Assembly: GCA_964017065.1 (NCBI GenBank)
Contig: OZ024785.1
Location: 1,321,142 to 1,385,141, forward strand
Origin: Haliclona indistincta
Taxonomy: Eukaryota > Porifera > Demospongiae > Haplosclerida > Chalinidae
Direction of reading: 5' to 3'
Length of the DNA: 64,000 bases
The notes below the pieces were generated by a model. It ran no database searches. It had not been told where the DNA came from and saw only the letters and a program-made list of their open reading frames with translations. Numbering within the stretch: position 1 is the stretch's first letter; each line of letters opens with the position of its first letter. Both the position numbers and the translations under genes were made by a program. Positions 35,719 to 46,348 of this stretch are shown here, one piece after another.

Positions 35719-37544
35719 ATGATGTGGCTCAAAACGAATGGTTCTGTGCTAATATATTTAGCCCTGGCAACAAGTAAGCTATCATGGTTATATGTATTCA
35801 TAGCTCTAACTGTGTGTCTTCAACAGATCTAGTGACAGCTCAAGACACAGTAACACTCCTCCCTGTTCAACCAGCTAGTGGAGTATCAGCCTGTCCCGGA
35901 CAAGATGTCACTATCAACTGCACTATTGTTAGAGTGACCAATATACCAGGAGCTGAACAACCAACATTGACTTGGGTATACAGAGATATTAGGCTCATAT
36001 ACAGAGCAGGAGTTTTACTACCAACTTCTGATCCACCGAGGCTCAACAATGATGTCTATACTGCTGTATTTAGCTATTCCATTGTCTCACCATAATAGCA
36101 GTATTCATTGTTTAACATCAGGTAGTATTCCTAACCAAGTGAAGACAAAAATAGCAGGTCAGTTTAAAACTAAAATGGAAATGTGTGATTTCAATAATGC
36201 ATTTGTATAATGATTTAATGCTACTCAAAGGTGCAGCAAAGTCTCCATCTAATCTGAGTATCAGTACTGCCAGCAAGCCACCAGTATCACTAACATGGCT
36301 AGCTCCTCCTAATGGACCCACAGACTGTGTCTTCAACTACACTATCAATATCACTAACTACAGTAGCTCTAGCTCGTACTACAGTACTAGCAACACTGAG
36401 TCACTGATACTGACTGATGACCTGATCACTCGTGGACACAACTACTCATTTGCTGTGGCTGTTACTGACAGTACAGGACAATATGGACCATGGAGTGATC
36501 AACTCACAGTCACATATGATGGTATGAGCATATTGTATCACCTAATGCATTATAACACTCACGATTGGTCTGTTGCTGCAGTTCCTGATAGAGTGAGCTT
36601 TGTAGTACAGTCACTACATCAATCAAACTTTCTGGTGACATGGCAGGTACAATTAACTACACAAATAATTAATAACATTGCATTTCCTTATTCCAGCCTC
36701 CTCCACTGATAGTTGGATTCCCAGTCCTTCACTATGTAGTGTCTTATAATACCAGTGATAACAGCACACTGATACACACACAAGTGAACTCTTCTATGAC
36801 TAGCTACACAGTGTCTGGTGTACCAGGAGTAACCTACTATATTACAGTGATTGCTGTCAATGCTGTGGGACAAGGACCTATCAGTGATTACTCTATAGTG
36901 AATGGTGAAATAATCAAGTATCACTCGTATTATCATAGGCTTGTTGTTATAGTGCCACTAACAACTGCAACACAAGTCTCAACTAGTACTCAGCTGGTTC
37001 AAGCATACTACACTTCTAGTGAGTTTATTTTATCCATGTTTTCATAAGACTGCATAGCTGTTGACCAAGTACACATAACATCATCTGGGACACAAGTAAG
37101 CTGTTTACAATCATCAATTCCTATGGACAGAAGCAGCTCTACAGTTATAGGTAAACAACAATATTGATGACACAACATAATGATACTTGGTGTGTTGCGT
37201 TTCTCTCTTTCACTACAGTAACTACAGTATCTGTGGTTCTTGTTAGTGTATTGATAGTATCAGTGATCAGTACAGCTATTATCACTAGTATCATTGTGTG
37301 GTGTGTTATGAGGAGAAGGAGACCATCATCACATGCTACAGCAACTACTGACCATGATAAAGAACAAGTCACTGAGCTAGCTACAGTGATCTATGACACA
37401 CCTAATGTCATCAAGGAACACACCATCACTACTCAAGAGAATGTAGCTTATGGAGGGACAATACCACTCAAAGAGAATGTAGCTTATGGAGGGACAATAC
37501 CACTCCAACACAATGAGGCTTATCAACAAGTGAATATCAACTGA
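35719..37544 (+). pseudogene. R3: R1-type receptor with frameshifted Ig exon and lost splice acceptor
   Basis: Exon blocks: 35719-35773 (signal, MMWLKTNGSVLIYLALAT), 35827-36157 (Ig), 36231-36521 (FN3-1), 36582-36646 and 36697-36904 (FN3-2), 36953-37018 (stalk) and 37219-37544 (membrane helix and tail). The Ig exon is 331 nt where a 0-mod-3 length is needed. After SYSIVSP it meets TAA TAG, while HHNSSIHCL with the second Ig Cys continues in another frame, so a deletion of about 30-45 bp broke the domain. The second stalk exon has lost its acceptor: TAG in R1 (24398-24400) is TTG here (37061-37063). That 87-nt exon could be skipped in frame. The FN3, membrane and tail exons remain open and very close to R1. 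The tail has two AYGGTIPL units. Confidence 0.75.
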
Positions 37545-38426
37545 TGTGTGAATGTACTACAGTGTACAAAATTGAATTAATGTATACTTTTATGATTCTG
37601 TATGCAACTGTCACAGTCAAGAGTTCATTAAGTAAGAGTATGCAACAGTCAATACACCCGTTGGACGGCGTTGGACATTTTCTACATCACAACTTTATAC
37701 AGCAGAAAGAATAGGGCTGCGATGAACTCTTGTCAGAGTACAATTATTAATTTTAGTATAAATACTGGTTGCTCAGTGCCCATGCACAGACTACATTTAT
37801 TTACCACATTCTCACTGTAAAGTATAAGTGAGGTGGAATTTCAGGTGGAGTAGATCGGTGCAGTTTAATGGGACAGCACTAGAATTCTGTAGCTGAGTAT
37901 GACAGTCCTGACCACAAACTTAGTGATGTGACACGGCCTTCAGCCCTAGAACTACTGAAAATCACTAGACTTAGCTGCTTATCGTTTGCAGAATATGTAC
38001 GTGTATGCTTGGACAATGCAGATACAGTGGTTGCACCTAAGCAATCGTGTTTACCACATGAAATTCATCTGGGCGTGCCTATAATCACCCGCACCTTGCT
38101 TGAGCTGCTTGGCGATTGCACGATTGGTTTCTCCGCACTCGCTGTGCTACCTTGAGTACAGAATTGTCCTACAAGCTGCTAAGAAGACTGTGGTAGACAG
38201 CTTTGTCTTCAGCGAACTCAGGCAATGCTGAGCGAGTCCAGCACTGTGAACGCCATTCAAGGTACTTTTCTTATGAGCATGCAATCTCTTGTATATACCT
38301 GGTATCTACCCATACACTGCATGCTTCTCTACGCCAATCTAGTCTGAAGACTAGGGCTTAGTGTGACTTATGTGGTGAGCTAGCTTGTACTGGTTTAATG
38401 GGCGTGATAATTAGTTTGGAATATTA
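37545..38426. other. R3 3' flank, paralogous to 24860-25740
   Basis: Noncoding. It tracks the R1-R2 intergenic region. Near 38160-38260 it overlaps what would be R2's signal-peptide exon, but that exon is not preserved. The right foldback arm starts immediately after. Confidence 0.7.
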
Positions 38427-39650
38427 GGGAGTCACGGTAGTGACTCCCTATGTAGGGATGAACGAGAAAACAAGATGGCGGCTACATACAATGTATTAGC
38501 GTTCACACGCTGATATTTCGCCTGGTGTTGAATTTTATACGTTTTCAGACACTTAGATCTGCTCTCTGGTGTTGCCCCATCTTACAGTAGCAAGAAGATT
38601 GCTCGAAATTGTCACTAAATTGACGAACCTGGAAACGGTGAAAATCGAGTTTCGTCATCTTCGTTTTCTTCTTTCTTTCTTCTTTCTTTCTTTCTTCCAC
38701 TCGCCTAGCGCCTTTACGCGAGCAGTGCCGAGACCAAAACATCCACGAACAGTCGTGAAATTCTCCTGGCATGTGCCTTTTGAGCTTTGTTTTTAGCGTA
38801 ACGGCATTCTAAGTCCCGCGATTTCTCGATCGTGATCTATTGTCAGCTTAGTGTTAGACGCCATTATTGCGATTGCGCAATACGCACGTGACCAAGCAAT
38901 GGGTAGCGCACGTGACCAAGCAGCTAAAGTATCGCTGCGCTGTGTGGATCACTATCACGGAGAACACACACCCGGCATTTGTCTGGAGTCTTCGAAGAAC
39001 GGTAAGCTCGTGTAGGATCGCCATTCTGCACTTGCCAGATAATTATAACCGTCTACAAACAAGTGTGGGCGGGGCTCGTATGCACTGCATGCATGCGTAG
39101 GCGACTAGGCAGACCTGGTACGTAAAGCTTAACAATTTTAGCTACAAGTTTAAGAAAAGCCATCAACAACAGGAATACTAAACTAATGGTGGAAACAAAG
39201 ACTTCTCCGTACATGCATGATATTGAACTGCACTTCACTAAAAAGAAAAAAGGACACAAACAAGAAATTAAAAAGATTTCTATCGAAATCAAAAGGATGT
39301 AGTGATGAAGAAATCTACCACTGGTTCACAATGTAAACCAACAAGGAACAAGCATAGAATGGTAACACGATTGACTTGCTAACAGACCATAGATCCCTAC
39401 ATCAGTGGCTGTACATAAGATCAATATTTTGTCACAAGCTGAATTCTATTCAAAGTGTCAGTCAACAGTAAATAGCTTAACTATCTTAGTCTGGCCACAG
39501 CAGCCACTGATGTAGGGATCTATGGTCTGTTAGCAAGTCAATCGTGTTACCATTCTATGCTTGTTCCTTGTTGGTTTACATTGTGAACCAGTGGTAGATT
39601 TCTTCATCACTACATCCTTTTGATTTCGATAGAAATCTTTTTAATTTCTT
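38427..39650 (-). repeat. Foldback arm B-right
   Basis: Inverted copy of 32651-33883, beginning at the hairpin ATTAGGGAGTCACGGTAGTG and ending GATTTCGATAGAAATCTTTT then TAATTTCTT. Its outer palindrome is 39262-39650. TAATTA directly follows it (39651-39656), and TAATTA also lies one base before the left arm (32644-32649). This is a possible but imperfect target duplication for one 7.0-kb unit. Confidence 0.85.
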
Positions 39651-39656
39651 TAATTA

Positions 39657-40461
39657 ACTGGAGGAGCTAGATGCTGCAGCATCTGTGCACCATTTGTTGC
39701 TACACCACTATCTAGTCCACTAGCTACTGATTTAAGAGAGTATAATACCTTTGATTGTGTGCGGATCCCATAACTGACAAGGAATATTCAAAATAGATTT
39801 TTTAGCTTTCTTGCAGATGCTAGACACTTTTTCAGATAAACTGACACCAAGGTATAGCGTATTTGGTGTTCCTTTTAAAACTTGTTAGTCTCATGGTCCA
39901 GACGTGTAATAATCCCGAGGGCTATTCACACATTTGATTTCATGAATGTGTTTTCCAAGGCAGGCATGATATAGCTAATGTGGTAACAATGATATGCTCT
40001 TCAGGTGCAGACACTATTCGAAAAATCTGTAATCTAATGCATTCGCATTTCACACTTCTACTCTACTATGTCACTCTCTCATTACATCATGAGCTCCTGT
40101 TCATCGTTATTTGAATGGGTCTATGTCCAAGTCATTAATATTATGAGGGACACTGGCACTTCAGTCAGTAATGTTTACAGTGGAGGGTCCAGATGTAATG
40201 ATTTTAAGGATTGTATTATAGTATCAGTCCACATTAAGCGAGCATCCATATACTATTATAAGGGTATCCACAACGTACAAGGGCTAGCTGAAAATTCAAC
40301 AATAATATCAGTCTAATTTCTTTATATACGAGTTACACTCTGTTTACTTCTAAATATAATTTTGTATCATTGCCAATCTACCATCCCAATGTATTTTGAT
40401 TATATATTTTTCTATCCAGTTTGTGACAGACTTACGAAGCAGTATATCTCCTATTACCAGT
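39657..40461. other. Intergenic upstream of R4
   Basis: No gene was recognised. A short frame at 40068-40316 is unsupported. Around 39690-39770 one frame reads APFVATPLSSPLATDL, which could be an eroded receptor tail, but no splice signals back it. Confidence 0.4.
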
Positions 40462-41746
40462 ATGCATGTGTACACAATGCGTTATCTTCACTTACTGTTG
40501 TTAACAACTATTGTGGAGTCCAGTTCAGGTGAGTCAGCAGTGGTGACCTGTACCGTACTGATTTCTGACTTCAGTAACGCTGACACAAATCAGTCCTCAT
40601 GGTGCAACAGTGTGTCCAGGACAGGATCTAGTGTACAACTGCACTTTAACGGATGTACCAGTTGCAAGTGTGATATGGACATATAGTGAGCAGGGAGTTA
40701 TAGTGATGCCCCTAACTGTTTTTGGCACACTGGAGAACTTAAATGTAGATATGTCCTTTGGACCATTTACTATAAGAGTACTTCAAAGTACATTTGATTC
40801 AACTTTTATTATTGTGTCTACTGCGACATTGAATAGTGCTCTTCTCTCTCACAACAATATTAACATTCAATGCACTAATCCTGGTGCTAACGATACTGCT
40901 ACCATTTTAATATCAGGTAATCACCATCATCAAACATCCAGTTTATATTCTTCTTTTTTATTAGGTGCAATTTCCAGACCAACTAACCTCACTCTTGTTC
41001 CTCTAAGTTCTACATTAATTTCCTTATCATGGTCATCACCTGATAATAACTGCACATTCTCATATGTTGTCAATAGTAGCAGCAATGGTTCAGTAGCTCA
41101 ATATAGAACAAACACTACATCACTGATAATTACTGGCTTGAGTGTTGCTATGATGTATCACTTTGCTGTTGCTGTCGAAGATGCTAATTTAACAACAGGT
41201 CCTTGGAGTGAGGTGGTAGACATTTTATGGGATGGTGAGTACCTAACACAATTAGTTAAATGATTATTATTATAGAAATGCAGTTCCACAGCTAGCAGCC
41301 TTTAACATCTCCATAGTGACAATGATGGACTTCCTGTTTATAAACTGGACAGTAAGACTATATAATGTGCACAGCAACTTGTGTTAGATTTGTGACAGGT
41401 CCCTCAGATAGAGAGTACATTGGTCACTCATTATATATTAAAACACAATCTCACAGCAACAGGAAGTACAACTATCATTAATAATACCAGTCCAGTAGTT
41501 AATGTATCTCTTGATGGAGTATCATCAGGTCACTATTCAGTCAATGTGTCTGCTGTGAATATTGTTGGACAAGGAACAAGTGCCCAAGAAACAGTTACTG
41601 GTAGTACACTGCATAACAAAATCAATCATAATCATTAATTATTTTCTTTTTATTTATTTATAGTAATATTATCATCAACCTCTGCTGGTATTGCAGTGAC
41701 ACCATGCAGAATGGAAAATGTGTTATCATGTATATTCTACAGATAA
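40462..41746 (+). CDS. R4: R2-type receptor lacking transmembrane and tail exons
   Basis: Exons: 40462-40528 (signal, with a second in-frame Met at 40477: MRYLHLLLLTTIVESSS), 40575-40916 (Ig-like: TVCPGQDLVYNC ... VIWTYS ... IQCTNP), 40965-41234 (FN3-1), 41284-41351 and 41399-41600 (FN3-2), and 41664-41746. All phases agree. The last exon begins like a stalk (VILSSTSAGIAVTPC) but stops after 27 residues. From about 41690 the DNA matches collagen-cluster spacer sequence found again near 53000 and 59960, so the 3' part of the gene was replaced at a duplication breakpoint. The predicted product has no membrane helix and would be secreted, if stable. Confidence 0.7.
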
Positions 41747-42368
41747 GTAATGAATGACGTGGATGGTATAGTTACAACCACTCTAAGACCTGTCTATTAA
41801 TTTTAGTCTCACATTCATCACTTCAAGGAACTTCAATTCATCTCTACTAGTCACTTTCAAAGACAATTTAGTATATTAAACATTTTATAGATCATTGGTG
41901 TGAGAATTGCTCAATCATGATAAGTGCCCTCATTAAAGGGCCAAATTATGATCAAAATTTGCTCTCCAAGCACAATGCTACTATGCTCATGAATATTATT
42001 AAGTGCCCAACCAATTCACCACAGAGCCTGTGAGAGGCTTTCTATTGATGCTCTATTGAACATTTGATACCACACCTAGGCAATAATAATTATTTGTAAT
42101 TTTTTCAAATGCTCGTTATGTCAGCAAAATAAGCCAGCAGTCAATTGCAATTTGCTAAGGCCTACTTCAGTAGTACGTATGAGTCCTCTTTCTTTTGTGA
42201 GAGTCAACACTGAGGTATAGGAAGAAAACCTTAATAAATAAATTTATTATTAAAAATTTAACTGCAACAAGACTAAACACGAAGGCTAAAGGTTTCTTGT
42301 TTCCTATAAGTCCTTACTTTCCAAGCATAATAATTAAGTTTTATAGAACACAATTATTATTGTATTGT
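41747..42368. repeat. Collagen-cluster spacer, copy 1
   Basis: Noncoding block of about 650 bp repeated at about 53000-53650 and 59960-61268, each time just downstream (3') of a minus-strand collagen gene. It contains the empty TTAA site CCTCATTAAAGGGCCAAA (about 41929-41946) that is occupied by a MITE in copy 3. Confidence 0.85.
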
Positions 42369-43285
42369 TCACTTGGTGCACACAGCACAGGTGAGCTCTT
42401 TCTGAGCATCATATGGTGGACATGGTAGACCATTACAATTTGCTTCAACATGATAGAACAACCCTCCATTAGTGTCAGCATGGCTACCAGGAACAGACTC
42501 AGCATCTTTATCAACACACTCGTATGTTGCTTTGCCGTGATTGTATCCTTCAGTCATTAGGTATCCAGTATACTCTAGTGTCCACTGGCTAGGACAGTGA
42601 CGCCATGCTGGAATCATCAGTACAGCTGCTCTAGTGGAGACATGACAGACAGCACATGGAACATTGTGATTATGCAGTGCAGGAAGAGGGCTACCACCAT
42701 CTAGTTGATACTCTACTCCATATATTGGAGCTAGATTCTGCACTCCAGGAGTATATGCTCCATACTCTGGGTTATTTGGTAGACATTGATAGTTTCCTCC
42801 TCCTCCTGAATGGCTAAACCATGATTTACCAGCTCTACCACTGTAGACGAGGCTTGTTCCTGCAGTGTTAGGACACGATGTCCTCCCCCATCGTGTGTAG
42901 GTAGCTCCTCCACTAACAGGACCAGGTGGTCCTGCTATCCCTGCCTCACCTCTCTCTCCCTTGTCTCCTTTCTGTCCACCAGCTCCATCTCGTCCATCTC
43001 TCCCAGGAGCTCCAGCAGGTCCTGGTAGACCATCTCTACCAGCTGGTCCATCACGACCATCTCGACCACTTAGTAGCTCATGAACAACTTGTAGATCCTC
43101 CAGTACATCAGCTACTCTACTGGTGTTGGATACCTTGCGAGTTTCAGTAGAAACTGGTAGACCCCATCCTAAAAAAATATTAATTTGACAACTTATTATA
43201 ACAAAAATCATCAACTACACTGTATACCTTTAGGCAGAATCAAACCAACTGCTATTACAAGGAGAAGATATGAGAGTGTTCCCAT
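42369..43285 (-). CDS. C1: spongin-type short-chain collagen, intact (285 aa)
   Basis: Two exons: 43228-43285 (signal peptide MGTLSYLLLVIAVGLI) and 42369-43168, phase 1 junction. After a short helix (ADVLEDLQVVHELL) come 17 uninterrupted Gly-X-Y triplets starting GRDGRDGPAGRDGLPGPAG. A Cys-rich C-terminal domain follows: YTRWGRTSCPN, YSGRAGKSW, NYQCLPNNPEYG, NVPCAVCHVSTRAAVLMIPA, YECVDKD, ANCNGLPCPPYDAQKEL, CAVCTK. This matches sponge short-chain (spongin) collagens of the C4 type described from freshwater sponges. The product is secreted and probably joins the spongin or basement-membrane-like matrix. The short triple helix and the noncollagenous domain probably trimerise. The gene has no introns inside the collagen part. 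Confidence 0.9.
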
Positions 43286-43784
43286 TGTCTTGTTGTAGGA
43301 GACTATAAACTAACAATACAATAAGTGCATTAGTTGTTAACTACTTTTATAGTCTCTCACTAAAAATAAGAAATTGATATTGAATTTGTGGATATAAAGG
43401 TATCATCCCTCATATCCACAGTACCATTCAGCTTGTTACAAGGGAAGGATTATGGTGCAGTGGTTCCCAGCAATGCCTCTCCTCTGATACCCTACAATAG
43501 TGAGAAATGGCTCTGAGACTGTTTTGATGGTTCACTCACAAACAGCTAGTGGGCAGTACATAGGCCGCAGTCTCACACATACCAGACCTTCTTAGCACCA
43601 CATAACAAGCTTCAAAAAATGAATTCCGTTCTGTTTACCACATGCTACATATTATGTAATCATAGTTGACAATTTTGCACTAGATGTGAACAGTAACTTT
43701 TTCTCATAAGTGCTTTATCTCAAATAGCAGACATTGACACAAACACTGCTTCCATTATCATATTGCAGTTTAAAACTGCATGTA
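43286..43784. other. Collagen 5' flank, duplicated
   Basis: Promoter and upstream DNA of C1, repeated at 54570-54960 (C5) and 63633-64000 (C10), including AGCTAGTGGGCAGTACATAG. No gene was found in it. Confidence 0.8.
43344..43352 (-). promoter_or_regulatory. TATA box of C1
   Basis: Reads CTATAAAAG on the minus strand, 59 bp upstream of the ATG, and is conserved at the same place in all intact collagen copies. Confidence 0.7.
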
Positions 43785-43941
43785 CAGTGAAACCTGCTTA
43801 ATAAGACCACCCTTCGGACCAAAATTTGGGGTCTTAATAGAGAGTGCCTATATATAATCGTGTATAGAATGATCGAAAATTGTCGTCTTAATAATAGAGG
43901 TGGTCTTATTACACAAGTGGTCTTTAAGACAGGTTTCACTG
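43785..43941. mobile_element. Small Tc1/mariner-like MITE
   Basis: 157 bp starting CAGTGAAACCTGCTTAATAA and ending AAGACAGGTTTCACTG, preceded by TA. The inverted termini and the CAGTG-AACCT style fit Tc1/mariner-derived MITEs. It sits just 3' of the broken collagen copy C2. Confidence 0.65.
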
Positions 43942-43950
43942 TGCAATTGT

Positions 43951-44900
43951 TTACTTGGTGCATACGCCACATGCAGGTAAGCTCTTTCTGAGAATCATTA
44001 TGGTGAACATGGTATAACAACCCTCCATTAATGATGGCTTGATTACCAGGAATTGACTCAGCATCTTTATCAACACACTCGTACATGTATGTATACTCCA
44101 GTGTCCACTGGCTAGGACAGTGACGCCATGCTGGGCATCAAATGAATAAGATTTTTGCAAAACAATTATAATGACATGGTTATCAATAGACTTTGTTGAC
44201 ATACTCTCAGTAAATTGCTTGCTTTGCTGTGAGTATGATGTTCACTCATTAGATATCCTAGCTAGCTAGAACACCATGCAGAAATGAAGAATGTTTTATT
44301 AATGCAATTTATGTGATCTCAGGTAATATCTACAAAAATTTAATAACTATTGAATAACAATTGGATGGTAGTTATTAGCACTCTAAGACCAGTGTAGTCT
44401 CACTCTCCATCACGCTCATCTCTTTCAGAAACTCTAGTTCATCTCTACTGGTATAAAAAGAATTTCTTCAATTAGAAAATTCATCAAAATCACTAACATA
44501 CATAAAGAAAACTAACTATTGCAACTGATTCAGAAGTCAAAACAAAGGCTACAAGTTGGTATCTACGGGTTCTTTTGAATCAACATGCATGCATGATCAT
44601 AATTATTGCATCGTTCGCTTGGTGCACACAGCACACTTAGCAGTCCACTTTATGCACTGCAATATCACAATGTTCCATGTGCTGTCTGTCATGTCTCCAC
44701 TAGAGCAGCTGTACTGATGATTCCAGCATGGCGTCACTGTCCTAGCCAGTGGACATATAGAAACTTGCAAAGCCCATCCTACAATGAGTGAATAATTAAT
44801 TATTTTATAATGTAGATTCTACGATTCTACATCGTACCTTGTAGCAGAAAATACTCCTGCTAGGACCAACAGTGTATGATATTTACTGAATAAACAGCTG
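43951..44900 (-). pseudogene. C2: scrambled short-chain collagen copy
   Basis: The 3' end of a collagen gene (43951-44135) is recognisable: YECVDKDAESIPG, NGGLLYH and a shifted end ACGVCTK. Internal deletions and a frame break are present. A second 3'-end remnant lies at 44610-44637, and a signal-exon relic with a TATA-like CTATAAAAG (around 44910) lies at about 44820-44885. The collagenous segment is missing. These look like pieces of one or two collapsed copies. Confidence 0.65.
44641..44757 (+). pseudogene. Inverted collagen C-terminal fragment
   Basis: On the plus strand, opposite to all other copies, this reads SPLYALQYHNVPCAVCHVST and on to HCPSQWT, then diverges. It is abutted on its left by a minus-strand 3' end, so a small inversion occurred inside the broken copy C2. 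Confidence 0.75.
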
Positions 44901-45049
44901 AAACTGTTTCCACTTTTATAGCAAAATGTGATGTTGTAAAACAAATGATCCTCTATCAAGATACACCCTTACCTGATTATTGATGCTGATGACATGAAGC
45001 TCACCGGTTATCAAATTTAATTTTGAGAGAATAATTAAGCAAAACAGGA

Positions 45050-45682
45050 TGGATGACAGTTCTCCCTCAGAATTGCTGTTGGGTTGAGATTGGGAACTGA
45101 CATATGTGCTCCTCATCTGTGCCGTCATTGTGATTCTGAAGTGGGTCCTCGAGGTTTACATGGCCTCAGCTGTAGGTACAGTGAGGGAAGACACTCAAGA
45201 CATGCTTCTGTTAATGACATTCTTCACCGAGCCCTCACTGCAGCCAAGATTCCCTCAAGATTAGAACCATCAGGTCTCTCAAGTACAGATGGATCTCGCC
45301 CTGATGGCATGACTATTGTTCCTTGGCGATCCGGTCGTCCCCTGGTTTGGGATGCCACATGCCCCGATACTCTTGCTGTATCCTATCGAAGTCGGGCTAC
45401 ATGTGGAGCGGGTCGTGTGGCAGCACTGGCTGAGGAGAGGAAGTCGGACAAATTTTCACATCTCTCCAGTCAATATCACTTTGTCCCTGTTGCCATTGAG
45501 ACCTTTGGAGCCATGGGCCCTGCTGCAGCATCTCTCATCAAAGAACTTGGGTCTAGAGGTTCTCATGAAACCGGCGAAGAAAAGTTTGGCCTATATCTGT
45601 ATCAAAGACTTTCCATGGCAGTTCAGAGGGGTAATGCTGCCTCAGTTATTGGTTCGATTCCTTGTTCGTCTGCTGCTGCCTA
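45050..45682 (+). mobile_element. 3' remnant of a non-LTR retrotransposon-type ORF
   Basis: An open frame of about 200 residues includes VGLRLGTDICAPHLCRHC, THGLSC-like GLHGLSCR, RPDGMTIVPW, LVWDATCPDT and VQRGNAASVIG, ending in a stop at 45680-45682. I recognise it as the conserved C-terminal segment attached to reverse transcriptases that are dispersed in many marine invertebrates. The RPD...VWDATC spacing resembles a PD-(D/E)xK nuclease motif. The RT part is absent, so this is a 5'-truncated copy. Family name not assigned. Confidence 0.6.
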
Positions 45683-46348
45683 ACTTTGCTATACCTTAAT
45701 TTATTTTTCCTTGCCTTACTATGATAATTATTTCATAGAACATATAAGTTCTAAAATAATATATGATATCATAATTATTATACACTGACTGTGGCATGTA
45801 ATAATATTCTTATTACTAAAACAAAACAAAAATTAAGCAAATAATTATGAGTATTGATTAAGAGAGTTAGAGGCATTATGGCGCACTAGTCATGATTTAT
45901 AATAGTAGACTTCAAAAGAATTATCAGACGTCTTGTCGATATGATTTGTGGAGCTTCTCTGACTCCCACTGATGACTGTGCAATAGCAACGCCACTGGTA
46001 AACAATTGCTATTGTCAAACTAACAATTGATCTTTATAATGTGATCGAAAATAATCAATTTGAACTGAAGTATTCGGGAAGTAATAATCATCAATTAAAA
46101 ATTAATATTAAACATTAATTTTAATATTGAAGAAAAGTATTTTCGATTTCGAAACTGCCGTTAAAAAGTATATTCATTCAAAATATTCGATAAAACTGAT
46201 AAAACTATTCGAGAGTCTAAACAATGATAAATATACAAACTATTGCAACTAATTCAGAAGTCAAGATAATAGCTGCAAGTTGGTATCTACAGGTTCCTAA
46301 ACTTGCTTTTGAAACAAAACGCATGCATAATCATAATTATTGTATTGT
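45683..46348. other. Collagen-cluster spacer, paralogous to about 56440-56960
   Basis: AT-rich noncoding DNA. Blocks such as ATTATGGCGCACTAGT (about 45876) recur at about 56516, showing that the C3 and C7 neighbourhoods are duplicates. Confidence 0.75.

Larger units (their letters stand above)
32651..39650. mobile_element. Candidate 7.0-kb composite foldback unit enclosing receptor sequence
   Basis: Two inverted arms of about 1.2 kb enclose 4.5 kb with R2 exons 5-8, the R0-like tail relic and all of R3. In element A the same arms enclose about 280 bp. The arms share private variants (CATAGAATGG, ACCAACAAGG and GGGAGTCAC versus CATGGAATGG, ACTAACAAGG and GGGAGGCAC in A), which suggests they derive from one element copy. 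Against this, R2 is collinear across the left arm, so two separate insertions are also possible. Confidence 0.4.

Noticed and set aside
45316..45699. Second open frame overlapping the retrotransposon remnant
   Set aside because: The overlapping frame at 45050-45682 has recognisable conserved motifs; this one does not.
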